Shown here: positions 1 through 8,512 of the stretch, one piece after another
How positions within the stretch are numbered: position 1 is the first letter of the stretch
Layout: every line of letters starts with the position of its first letter
Origin: an uncultured Cyclobacteriaceae bacterium
Lineage (GTDB): Bacteria; Bacteroidota; Bacteroidia; Cytophagales; Cyclobacteriaceae
DNA length: 35,363 nucleotides
Assembly: GCA_947492745.1 (NCBI GenBank)
Contig: CANLOE010000078.1
Location: 1 to 35,363, forward strand
Direction of reading: 5' to 3'
Notes under the pieces: model-generated
The model's database searches: none
What the model was told of the DNA's origin: nothing
Seen by the model: only the letters and a program-made list of their open reading frames with translations
Translations under genes and position numbers: made by a program

Positions 1-75
1 CCCGAGGATTGTCAACGCAGAGTGAAGCAAAATGAACAGGAAGATAGGCGATATTTGAAAGCTAAGTTTGTATAA
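1..75 (+). repeat. Partial copy of the palindromic element
   Basis: This stretch is almost identical to the reverse complement of about 15276-15348: I count only about three mismatches over roughly 72 bases. It is one arm plus part of the centre of the 159-bp inverted-repeat element at 15276-15434, cut by the window edge. It runs directly into copy 1 of the 90-bp dispersed repeat. Confidence 0.85.
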
Positions 76-159
76 GGTGTAAAACCTGCGCAGCGTAGAA
101 CCGCTGATTTTGAAGTAATTTATGCTCGTAATAGGAAGGCTATTGATTATTTTGGCTTT
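73..159 (+). repeat. 90-bp dispersed repeat, copy 1
   Basis: First of at least four well-conserved copies (73-159, 914-1000, 7764-7850, 15150-15236). All start with a conserved TAAGRTG and share the core cctgcgcagcg and a later ataggaagg. Read from the cct codon, the copies encode near-identical peptides (PAQRRTADFEVIYARNR followed by KAIDYFGF here), and most differences between copies fall at third codon positions. No in-frame start codon is visible, and the conserved TAA lies in frame just upstream. Confidence 0.85.
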
Positions 160-321
160 AAAACTGTCACTTACACACAACCTGTATACCTGTGATGAGT
201 GAAGTTTTCCAGGGCTGTAATGGACGGGTTCATCCATCGTTGCCGAACCCGAATTGTGTACTGGCCGAAATAAAAACCATACAGCCCGGGACAGGATGCC
301 AATGCTACCTGCTGGCCTCTA

Positions 322-715
322 TTATTGGACCGGTTGCGATACGTTTTTCATGAGAGAGGATACATCTACCAGTGCATCGCTGGGGTCACGGAGAAGGACC
401 CTACGCTGTCCGTAAAAAGTATCCTCGGGTTCACGAACAATGGGAAATCCAGCCGATTTTGCTTTTTTGTATACCTGCATCTTCTACAACGAAAGTGATA
501 TAAAATCCTCGCGGTAGAGAGCGGTATTCTGCCGGTACCAGGTCATGCTGGCCATCGATGATGCCCAACTCGAACTGATTATCCTTTGATTTCAGATGTA
601 TAAACCAATCACTATCGTATTCGACGCCGAAGTCAAATAGCCTTGTGTAAAAATCCTTGCTTTTGGGAAGGTCGTCGGAACAAATATTGGTCATGGAGCG
701 AAAGATACGATTCAT
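322..715 (-). pseudogene. VOC-family (glyoxalase/bleomycin-resistance-like) protein, frameshifted
   Basis: Reading leftward from the ATG at 715, the first ~80 residues (starting MNRIFRSMTNICSDDLPKSK) look like the N-terminal half of a small VOC metalloenzyme or binding protein. They include the strand ending FYITFVVEDAG. That frame then stops early, giving 94 aa. A shift of one base near 475 (one extra or two missing) opens a second frame that reads VYKKAKSAGFPIVREPEDTF, then a GQRRVLLRDPSDALVDVSS-type end, and stops at 322. The joined product would be about 130 aa, the usual length of a single-module VOC protein. The gene is therefore either recently broken or carries a sequencing error. The substrate cannot be told. 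It stands alone, and repeat copies flank it on both sides. Confidence 0.8.
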
Positions 716-1341
716 TTTAGGTTTGTTTTATAGGAATAGAACCCCAGGTCCTGCAAACTATTGATAATTAATGGGAAGTACATAGTGTGGATACTTTTAA
801 AGATAGAGCAAATCGCCTATTATCCCAAAGCAAAAGCATATTTGGTCTGTTCTCCATTCATCCCAAATGGATCAATAGGATTGTGTTATGAGCGCATAAA
901 GGGCAATAATCACTAAGGTGACGAGCCTGCGCAGCGTAAAACCGCTGATTTTGAGGTGATTTATGCTCGCAATAGGAAGGCTATCGATCATTTTGGGTTC
1001 ATTCCGAAAGTCCACATCTATCTGCTGCATTTCCGAAATTGCATACTATAAACAATAGAAAGCAAGTCATCGGGACATTCTGCCATTGAAAGGGTAATAC
1101 TTTATTTCGAAAGACAAAGTGTATAACTTCGTAATAAGTAAAAAGGAAATGAACTCTAAATACTAAGGGTTCAGTTTATTATGGATGATTTTGTGCTTCT
1201 TGTTCCGTAGACCAGTTTGGTGTTCGTTATTGTTTTTTTTAGAGAGGACAGTGAATGTCACTTTTCTAAGGATTAGGTCAAGCACTATTTTTTTAATCAG
1301 AACACAGTTAATATTTTTAATAAATCCGAAAGTAAATTACA
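716..1341. other. Intergenic stretch with a dispersed repeat
   Basis: No credible gene lies in these ~625 bases. They contain repeat copy 2 (914-1000) and, just before it (about 868-913), a shorter version of the module that precedes copy 5 at 15070-15149. The last 150 bases are AT-rich and presumably hold the promoter of the following GH16 gene. I did not find a clean Bacteroidota -7 box (TAnnTTTG) there. Confidence 0.6.
914..1000 (+). repeat. 90-bp dispersed repeat, copy 2
   Basis: Aligns without gaps to copies 1, 3 and 5. Translates from cct as PAQRKTADFEVIYARNR then KAIDHFGF. Several changes against copy 1 are synonymous (gaa/gag, gta/gtg, cgt/cgc, att/atc). Confidence 0.85.
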
Positions 1342-3240
1342 ATGTTTAAAAACAACCTTAACCTCTTGATCGTATTTTTAGTATTATGTACGACATACGC
1401 ATTTGCACAACCTAGCCCACCTCGGGGTAAGCAGTGGACCACTGTAGAAGAGCTTAGCGATGAGTTCAATGGAAACCGCCTGAATCCCGATAAGTGGTTC
1501 GATTATCACCCTCACTGGGCAGGCCGCCCCCCTAGCAAGTTCAAAAAAGGGAATGCCTTCGTCAGGGGTGGATACTTACAGTTGCGCTCTACGCTCATGA
1601 AGGACCCCAGCACCGTTAGAAATCCACTCAAAGATATCTGGGTCAATGCCGCAGCCTGTGTTTCTAAAGAGAAAAGCGCAAAACCCGGTTATTACTATGA
1701 AGCGAAGTTCAAAGCATCGTCCCTATCCATGACCTCTTCCTTCTGGTTCAGGGTAGGTCAGTTCTCCGAAATCGATGTTATCGAGCATATCGGTAACCCC
1801 TCCAAGGCCAATAGGCAGGATGATCTTCCTTTCGAGTATGCGGCCAACACACATTATTATGGAAAACATCAAGGCCTGAAAAACAAGAAGGCGACCTGGA
1901 AAATGCCCACTCGCGGAAGGGATAAATTTCATATCTATGGTTTCTGGTGGAAGAGTCCCACAGAGCTGATCTTTTACTTTGATAATAAAGAGGTCATGCG
2001 CATCAGGCCCAGGGTACCTCTTGATGAAGACCTGAAAATGATTTTCGACACGGAAGTATTCCCTTTTGCACAAGCGGGAGTGACCAGCATCGGTCTGCCA
2101 AAGGTCAAAAACCTGAACGATAACAGTAAGAATACCATGCTCGTAGATTGGGTGCGTGTCTACAAATTGGAAAACGGAACAAGTGGACCTCCCAGTACCG
2201 GTAACAGGATAGCCAACGGTACCTACCATATCAAAAAATCAAGTAGCAATCTGTATCTCAACGCGACTGCCAGAGCGGGCAATGTATCCAGTGTCAGTAG
2301 TACCTCTAGGTCTACTCAGTGGGATATCAGTCACTTGGGCAACAACGAATATAGCATAGTGTCCAAAGCCTTTCCCGGAAGTAGACTGGAAGTACCTCTT
2401 GGCAAACGAGGTAATGGTAATCTTATAGCCACCACTGCATGGACCGGAAATGCTCAACATATCATTTGGAAGGCCCAAAAGCATGGTAACAGCTACTTGT
2501 TGTCGCCAAAACATGACCCAAGTGTAGCTTTGGATTTCCTCCCTTCGAGTAACCAAGTACACACATGGGGCAAAAGCGTGGCCAATGCCAATCAATTGAT
2601 CTCTTTGGTCAGAGTAGGAGGAGGAAGCAACCGTGGTACCTATACCGTGAACGCAAGGGGCGTCGATGGCTCCGAGAAAATCAAACTGACCATAGGTGGT
2701 AGAGATGTGAAGACATGGGGCCTGGCCAAAACCCTGAAGGAGTACAGTACTACGTCAAACCTGAAGGGTGAGGTCAGAATAGAGTACATCAATGACAAGC
2801 CCGGAAGAGATGCTTTTGTTGATTACCTCCGAATCGGTAATACAGTACTTCAGGCGGAAAGCCAAGCGATAAATACCGCTCGTTATGCCAATGGCAAGTG
2901 TAACGGTGGAGGCAGGAGTTCATTGATGAACTGTAGCGGATACATCAGTTTTGGTAACAATCAAAACCTCAGAGTAGCCGATTCCGAATTGGAAGACAGC
3001 AAATTGAGTACCGTATATACAAACCCCGTAGATGAAGAACTGTTCTTCGGTGGTTTGCAGGATGAAAAGGTTATCCTACAGGTCCGGGATGCCATGGGCC
3101 GTATGCTTACAGAAAAGGCTTTGTCTCCCGACAATGGAGGTAATGTCCGTATGAATGTACAGAACCTAAAAGAAGGGCTCTACTTCATATCACTACAGCA
3201 GCAGGATAAAAAACAGCTCATCAGAATCATGAAAAAGTAA
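1342..3240 (+). CDS. Secreted GH16 beta-agarase/porphyranase-like hydrolase with lectin, CBM and T9SS tail
   Basis: A 632-aa secreted glycoside hydrolase, expected to cut a beta-linked galactan such as agar or porphyran outside the cell. A signal peptide (about 1-22, ending TYAFAQ) precedes the GH16 domain (about 35-277). The catalytic signature EIDVIE gives nucleophile E143, D145 and acid/base E148. The flanking text ([26 protein letters not shown]) resembles beta-agarases and porphyranases more than laminarinases. Next come a ricin-type beta-trefoil module (about 287-425), a small carbohydrate-binding domain resembling Ca-dependent CBM36/60 modules (about 432-500), and a T9SS type A sorting domain (about 558-632, [11 protein letters not shown] to a basic end). 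Known for the family: T9SS exports such proteins and often anchors them on the surface. The next gene shares the lectin-plus-T9SS layout and likely serves the same polysaccharide. The exact substrate is inferred. Confidence 0.88.
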   Translation: MFKNNLNLLIVFLVLCTTYAFAQPSPPRGKQWTTVEELSDEFNGNRLNPDKWFDYHPHWAGRPPSKFKKGNAFVRGGYLQLRSTLMKDPSTVRNPLKDIWVNAAACVSKEKSAKPGYYYEAKFKASSLSMTSSFWFRVGQFSEIDVIEHIGNPSKANRQDDLPFEYAANTHYYGKHQGLKNKKATWKMPTRGRDKFHIYGFWWKSPTELIFYFDNKEVMRIRPRVPLDEDLKMIFDTEVFPFAQAGVTSIGLPKVKNLNDNSKNTMLVDWVRVYKLENGTSGPPSTGNRIANGTYHIKKSSSNLYLNATARAGNVSSVSSTSRSTQWDISHLGNNEYSIVSKAFPGSRLEVPLGKRGNGNLIATTAWTGNAQHIIWKAQKHGNSYLLSPKHDPSVALDFLPSSNQVHTWGKSVANANQLISLVRVGGGSNRGTYTVNARGVDGSEKIKLTIGGRDVKTWGLAKTLKEYSTTSNLKGEVRIEYINDKPGRDAFVDYLRIGNTVLQAESQAINTARYANGKCNGGGRSSLMNCSGYISFGNNQNLRVADSELEDSKLSTVYTNPVDEELFFGGLQDEKVILQVRDAMGRMLTEKALSPDNGGNVRMNVQNLKEGLYFISLQQQDKKQLIRIMKK

Positions 3241-3585
3241 TTTTTTCTGAAAAGAAAAATCGAATTACCTCAAGTTGCTCATCCTTACTCTTGGATAGGA
3301 TGAGCAACTTCCAATAGATGACCTTCACGCAAGTCATGGAAAATACAGTATGCAGTCGTAATACACGAAAATAAAAAGCCGATCTTTGACGTATAGTTAG
3401 GGATGCAATCTACTGTTCGGGCGACTCACCAGCGTCCGGCAAGATTGGGTTTTGAACCCAAATTTACATTGGAACTTTGACCAATAATAGGGTAGCCCGT
3501 ACAAGCTTTCGGAAGTAAACTTCATGATGCAGTGTCCATGCACGGTCTTGAGAAAAAACACAACCACAATCACAAACCTAAAAAC
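3241..3585. other. Intergenic gap between the two carbohydrate-active genes
   Basis: These 345 bases hold a strong hairpin at 3272-3310 and otherwise no gene-like signal. A fragment near 3452-3475 (tttgaacccaaatttac, then a ttggaactttg) resembles edges of the dispersed elements found elsewhere in the window. The start of the next gene is placed at 3586 rather than 3532, because the 18 residues before M(3586) are His/Asn/Lys-rich and would displace an otherwise standard signal peptide. Confidence 0.5.
3272..3310 (+). terminator. Strong hairpin after the GH16 gene, possible terminator
   Basis: A perfect 14-bp inverted repeat (3272-3285 with 3297-3310; arm aagttgctcatcct) has an 11-base loop and starts 32 bases after the stop codon. 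No T-run follows it, so it is not a textbook rho-independent terminator. It may stabilise the mRNA 3' end or attenuate read-through. Confidence 0.5.
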
Positions 3586-6500
3586 ATGAAACTAAAACCA
3601 ATCTTACTAAGCTGTATACTGGGCCTATGTTGTCTCGATATTTCAGCGCAGAATCAGATATACATGGCCGAGAATGGCAATGATAGCAATTCCGGTACCA
3701 AGGACTCTCCCGTAGCTACATTGATAGGAGCCAGGGACAGAGCTAGAGCCACAGGTGCCAAAACGATATGGGTCCGTGGAGGACGCTATGGTTACGATAA
3801 GAGCTGCGACCTGGACGGTAAGGACTCAGGGCTGAAAATCAGCGGCTACGAAGGTGAAAAAGCTATTTTTGACGGAGCTAAGTACTTGAAGGCAGAGGAT
3901 TTCAAAAAAGTAACAGCGGCCGAGACCCTCCAGCGACTACACAAAGACGCAAGTGGGAAAGTTTTCGAAATCAGTATCGAGGAGACCGAACTGGTAGATC
4001 TTTTGAAGGAAAACACTGTACAGTTATCCATGGGCGATAGGATGATTCATGCTTCCAGATATCCCAATACGGGATATGTGCATATCAATGACGGTACCAT
4101 CAGTAACGCCGATGAAAAAGTGAACAAAAAAGGAACCGATAGCCAAGCAAAGGGAGGGACGTTCAAACTCTATGAAAGCTTCGATGCGGCAAAGTGGAAC
4201 GCCGAAATCCAAAGAAGCAAAAGGGCTGAGGTCATTGGCTATTACTCCGCCGATTGGCTGAAGGAGACCTCACGCATATTTTCACTGACCGGGTCTGAAA
4301 TCCATCTCATGAACGGTTCCCGGTACGGACTGAAAGATAGAGGAAGGCCCAACAGGCTCTATGTGAAATACCTGCTCTGTGAGCTGGACCAGCCCGGCGA
4401 GTGGTACTACGATGCCTTGGACAAAAAGCTCTATCTATGGCCGACAGCCCCCATCACCAAAGACTCCAAAATAGGGATATGGGCGGGTAGCGAGCTCATC
4501 AACATCACCAACACCAAAGGAATCAAGATACAGAAACTGACCATACAGCATATCAGTAAGGGAAAAAGTGGTGGAGACGCCGCTATCGATATGAGAAGTA
4601 GCGAATCCTGTGAGATTGCGGGAGTAACATTCCGCTATATCTCCAACATTGCCGTCGCCAATATCATCGATGGTAAGAACTGTGGGATAAAAAGCTGTGA
4701 TATCTTCGACTGTGAGGGCGGCTTCCGCTGTTATGGAGGTACTGTCAGTAGAGACCTCATCACCTATGGAAGAAACTATATCGAAAACTGCCACTACACC
4801 CAGATTTTCTCGAAGGACTTTTATGGGAAAATGGCCGCCCTCAAGGGCGCTGGCAATGTGTTTAGGAACAACCTCATCCATAATACCAATGGGCAGCCCT
4901 TCACCTATTCCGGGGTGGACCACACTATTGAACTCAATGAAGCATTCAACACAGGCATCGAAGAAGGAGATGGAGGCGTATTCTATACCGGTAATAGTAT
5001 CTGGGCCTTTGGCACTGAAATCAAGCATAACTTCATCCACCATAACATGTCCGTTCCCGGGCTTTTGGGCAAAGGCGCTATCCACTGCGATGACTTCGAT
5101 GCAGGAAAAAAAATAGTTGAAAACGTATTCTACAAAGCCGGTTGGGCCGGAGTGAAGATGAACAAAGGAGGAGGACACACTGTGAAGAACAATGTCTTTA
5201 TCGATGGCTATCTCGGTATACGTAACAACACCTATCGACAGTCGTTTTATGAAACTTCCGCTGATTTCCTCAAAAATGACCCCGAAAACAAATCAAAGCC
5301 CAACTACATTGGTAGGATGCTACAGGCCATCGGTAAGCCCGGCTGGCAAAACGGCCTCACGGAGAGTAACTGGGCCTCACGGGTATCGGACTATTGGTCA
5401 GAGAGATACCCCTCTATGGCCATACTCTTTAAAAAATACCAAGACAATAAAAAAATGCATGCCTACGAAAGTCGGTATTATGACAATCTCTTCCATAACA
5501 ACTCTAAAGGTACCATCGCCTCCTTCACGAGAGATGACGCCCGTAGGGGAAATAAAGAAGTCGCTCTGAATATATTCGAGAGCCCTTCCAACCTGAACTT
5601 CAAGTTCAAAAACAGACCTTCAGGCTTTCCTAAAATCCCTTTTGATAAAATAGGACTCTATAAAGACGGTTTTCGCTGTGCCGTACCCAATAAAAACGAA
5701 TACCGTAGCCGTGTCAAAAGACAGTTTGCCAGTAGACCATCGCATGACGGTAGGGCCAGGTACAACCGCGCATCGGTCAATACGCTCCTTTACTATAACA
5801 CCGGGGAGATGGTCCTTGGCCTCATGCCCTGCTATAACTCATCCATAACAGAAGGTGTCGCAGAGTTCAAATACGACTTGGGAACCCTTTCTTCCACGGC
5901 ATTCGAAGATTATAAAGTAATGAGCGACCAGAGTAGGCCCAGTGTTTATGAGTGGACCGAGGCCAGTGAGCTGAAGGCTGTGAACAGGAATACGCTGACC
6001 GGTGTCAATGCCCTGAACAGGGACTTTCTGAGTGCTACGTTGACCAATACCCTCGCACACCACTTGGATAACGGTACATGGAATGTAGTGATTACTTTAG
6101 GAGATACGGAAAAGGCACTCGACAAGATAAGGGTCACGGCAGAAGGAGAGGTCATGGAAAAGGACATATCAAGGGATAAAGGAGAGTTTAAAAACCTAAA
6201 CTTCACCACATCCATCACAGATGGTGAGCTGAACCTGACCTTTGCCGATGATGGGGGCAGCACAAGAGGCTGGTCCGTAAGTAGGATATGGTTGCGCAGG
6301 CTGCCCGATGCCCCTTCCGCCCCTCAGGTATTGGCGGATGGCCTTTACCGATTGAAGTCGCCGTTTCTGGACGAGAGCCTACTGTCCAGGCCACCGGAAA
6401 ACTTCAATGCGCTCATGGTCAACACAGAAGAATATGCCGATCAGCAGTGGTTCTTTGAGCACCAAGGCGGCAATGTTTATACCATAAAGAACCGTGCGAA

Positions 6501-7005
6501 CAACCGCTATCTGGAAGTACCCAATGCCAAGTGCGGTAACGGAGAGAACGTCGCCACTTGGACCAATGCCATCGGCAGTCATAAAAGGTGGCTGGTAGAA
6601 GCCAATGGGAGTTATTTTGCGCTGAAGCCCGAGCATTGCGGACAAATGGCACTGGATAGGGCCACAGGTGCCACAGGTGCCAATGCTACACTATGGACCT
6701 ATAACTCCAGTAACAATAACCAAAAATGGGAAGTCATCCCTGTGAACAGTGGGGCGGTAAGATGGGGCCGGAAAGAGACCGAGAAAGTACTACAGTTCTA
6801 TCCGAACCCTACTCAGGGAATCCTCGAAATCAGAGGTGCTGAGATAGGAGACATCATCAGGCTGTTCAACACTACGGGACAGCAGGTATACGAGCTGACC
6901 ATAAAGGACAGTGAAGTAGATGAGTGCGATATCTCCGGACTAAGAAGCGGTCTCTATCAAATCAAAATAGGTGACCGGCCCGGACAACTATTGATGAAAG
7001 ACTAA
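3586..7005 (+). CDS. Secreted right-handed beta-helix carbohydrate-active protein with ricin lectin and T9SS tail
   Basis: A 1139-aa secreted protein. The signal peptide (MKLKPILLSCILGLCCLDISAQ) is followed by the opening typical of large beta-helix glycosidases and lyases (IYMAENGNDSNSGTKDSPVATL, a GGRYGYD turn, then an ISGYEGEKAIFDG strand). A long parallel beta-helix covers roughly residues 25-640, with repeated asparagine-ladder segments such as NVFRNNLIHNTNG and IENCHYTQIF. The overall form recalls GH141/GH120-type or polysaccharide-lyase beta-helix enzymes, but I cannot identify catalytic residues. A beta-sandwich with the NGTWNVVITLGD signature (about 745-905) resembles domains attached to agarases. 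A ricin-type trefoil (about 916-1052) with an NRYLEVPNAKCGNGENVATW repeat is paralogous to the one in the GH16 enzyme. A T9SS type A domain starts at FYPNPTQG (about 1070-1139). Probably an exported polysaccharide-degrading partner of the GH16 enzyme. Confidence 0.8.
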   Translation: MKLKPILLSCILGLCCLDISAQNQIYMAENGNDSNSGTKDSPVATLIGARDRARATGAKTIWVRGGRYGYDKSCDLDGKDSGLKISGYEGEKAIFDGAKYLKAEDFKKVTAAETLQRLHKDASGKVFEISIEETELVDLLKENTVQLSMGDRMIHASRYPNTGYVHINDGTISNADEKVNKKGTDSQAKGGTFKLYESFDAAKWNAEIQRSKRAEVIGYYSADWLKETSRIFSLTGSEIHLMNGSRYGLKDRGRPNRLYVKYLLCELDQPGEWYYDALDKKLYLWPTAPITKDSKIGIWAGSELINITNTKGIKIQKLTIQHISKGKSGGDAAIDMRSSESCEIAGVTFRYISNIAVANIIDGKNCGIKSCDIFDCEGGFRCYGGTVSRDLITYGRNYIENCHYTQIFSKDFYGKMAALKGAGNVFRNNLIHNTNGQPFTYSGVDHTIELNEAFNTGIEEGDGGVFYTGNSIWAFGTEIKHNFIHHNMSVPGLLGKGAIHCDDFDAGKKIVENVFYKAGWAGVKMNKGGGHTVKNNVFIDGYLGIRNNTYRQSFYETSADFLKNDPENKSKPNYIGRMLQAIGKPGWQNGLTESNWASRVSDYWSERYPSMAILFKKYQDNKKMHAYESRYYDNLFHNNSKGTIASFTRDDARRGNKEVALNIFESPSNLNFKFKNRPSGFPKIPFDKIGLYKDGFRCAVPNKNEYRSRVKRQFASRPSHDGRARYNRASVNTLLYYNTGEMVLGLMPCYNSSITEGVAEFKYDLGTLSSTAFEDYKVMSDQSRPSVYEWTEASELKAVNRNTLTGVNALNRDFLSATLTNTLAHHLDNGTWNVVITLGDTEKALDKIRVTAEGEVMEKDISRDKGEFKNLNFTTSITDGELNLTFADDGGSTRGWSVSRIWLRRLPDAPSAPQVLADGLYRLKSPFLDESLLSRPPENFNALMVNTEEYADQQWFFEHQGGNVYTIKNRANNRYLEVPNAKCGNGENVATWTNAIGSHKRWLVEANGSYFALKPEHCGQMALDRATGATGANATLWTYNSSNNNQKWEVIPVNSGAVRWGRKETEKVLQFYPNPTQGILEIRGAEIGDIIRLFNTTGQQVYELTIKDSEVDECDISGLRSGLYQIKIGDRPGQLLMKD

Positions 7006-7082
7006 AAGACTGTTCTGGAGAGATGGCTTTATCGACAGATCAGGGCTATACTACCTACCTTTGACAGGTAAGTTGATACAAG

Positions 7083-7118
7083 ACCCCACATCGGCTGATG
7101 TCCATGTGGGGTTTTTTT
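7083..7118 (+). terminator. Rho-independent terminator
   Basis: A 9-bp perfect stem (accccacat at 7083-7091, atgtggggt at 7104-7112) is followed at once by a run of seven T's. It lies about 78 bases after the beta-helix gene stop and closes the carbohydrate-active gene pair. Confidence 0.85.
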
Positions 7119-7323
7119 ATCCCGCTGTGATCGTCCACACTCCAACACAACCGCTTTGGGACAGGCTGTTTTTTTGGACCTGCTTTATAAAAGGAAACGA
7201 ACAGCAAGAGGTGTGTTGTTGGAAAGCCATTTTGCACAAAAGCCAATGTAATGACCGGACACACTTTTATCCCGAATCATGCGTTGGAACTTTGTGATGA
7301 GGACATAAAGTGTAATAAAATCA

Positions 7324-7725
7324 TAGACTTATATAGAAGTGATTCAGACTTTTTCTTCTGGCTGCAAATAAGTCTTGTTTTACCCTGATCTTGACTTTTC
7401 CCCCTGACGTAACCTTGGCTACGCCACTCAAAAAAGGCTTCACCGGGGCAAAAAATCCTTTATTTTCGCTTCAAAACAAAAAGTCTAAATCACTTCATAT
7501 TTAGAGACTGTTTTAAAATGTATCTTTTTCTTTCTTATATACTTCTTGATTTCGTTGAAATTTCCGCTAGCTAGCGCGACAGGCTATCTTTGTCAATGGC
7601 TCACGCGGCAGACCGGTCCCTTCACTGATAATGCCCTCGGGGCATTATTTTAACACTCGGTCCTATCCAAAATAAGTGATAACAAATTCTAAAATAGTAT
7701 CTTCAAAACAGGGTATATAGGTCTG
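7324..7725. mobile_element. 402-bp insertion with 8-bp direct flanking repeats (MITE-like)
   Basis: The octamer taaaatca occurs directly on both sides (7316-7323 and 7726-7733). The uninterrupted relative at 15070-15149 reads straight through this site (ataaaatcaatggtttagg). This is the signature of an insertion that duplicated its target. The outer ends form weak inverted repeats (tagacttatata against cagacctatata). Inside, 7331-7354 and 7478-7500 form a second, near-perfect inverted repeat of about 23 bp spanning 170 bp. No transposase ORF is present, so it would be non-autonomous or a deletion remnant. Confidence 0.7.
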
Positions 7726-7763
7726 TAAAATCAATGGTTTAGGAGAGGAGGCCTTTGTATCAC

Positions 7764-7850
7764 TAAGGTGTACAACCTGCGCAGCGTAAAACCGCTGGTC
7801 TTGAAGTAATGTATGCTCGTAATAGGAAGGTCATTGATTATTTTGGGTTG
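7764..7850 (+). repeat. 90-bp dispersed repeat, copy 3
   Basis: Same unit as copies 1, 2 and 5. Translates from cct as PAQRKTAGLEVMYARNR then KVIDYFGL. It lies 30 bases beyond the right flank of the 402-bp insertion, so the insertion split a composite repeat whose left half is at about 7270-7323. Confidence 0.85.
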
Positions 7851-8512
7851 AACCAACATGAATATTGGATACCGCCCATTCATTGTAAAAATGAATCAAT
7901 GGATTTCAGTGGACATCTGTGCTCAACAAAAATAAGGACGGGCGTCAAAATGTTCTTGGAGCAGGCTCATGAGGGCCGAACCCGTTTGAGAGGGAACGTT
8001 CATGGAAGTGAAAAAATGGACTTTGAGAGACCTCATCGTCGATGAAGGCCAACGGATACTAGTACTGCACCGAGCAATTTATACCCAGGCACAATTGTTT
8101 CGTTACAGACTGAAAATAGTAGGGAAGTACCATTACGTCCATAACGGCCTTGGTGGCCGATCAATACTCACCTTTGTGCGGACCTGGGATTTTTCCATAA
8201 CCTACCAGGACTCAAATTTTCCATTTTGGTTTTTTCTTCAGTATATCCTGAACATAATACCACGCGAATTTTCCTCTTGGCCAGCCCATGGTCGGTTCCA
8301 TGGGCTCCAATGGAAATCCCTCATGCGGTATAGCGACCACTACTGTAAAAATGGATACTTTCTTGTCTTTTTTTGGGTAGGTTTGGTTCGAGGTCCACGC
8401 ATAGGATACGGGCGGGGTCACGAACTGAAAGTCCATAGGTATCCGAAGGGTTTAGGGCTTGAATGCCCGGCGGATACCCGTAGGAAGTTTTTAAAATCAA
8501 TAACGGCAAAAA
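7851..8512. other. Gene-free stretch upstream of the S9 peptidase
   Basis: Open frames exist on both strands here (a 226-aa plus-strand frame from 8002 and a 74-aa minus-strand frame 8212-8436), but none has a credible start, family motif or composition. The region may hold decayed coding sequence. It must also contain the promoter of the S9 peptidase, but no clear box was seen. Confidence 0.5.

Noticed and set aside
8212-8436. 74-aa minus-strand frame ending KKKPKWKI
   Set aside because: The peptide looks superficially plausible, but there is an in-frame stop shortly upstream, no recognisable family and no neighbour to support it. It could be a decayed gene; not strong enough to annotate.
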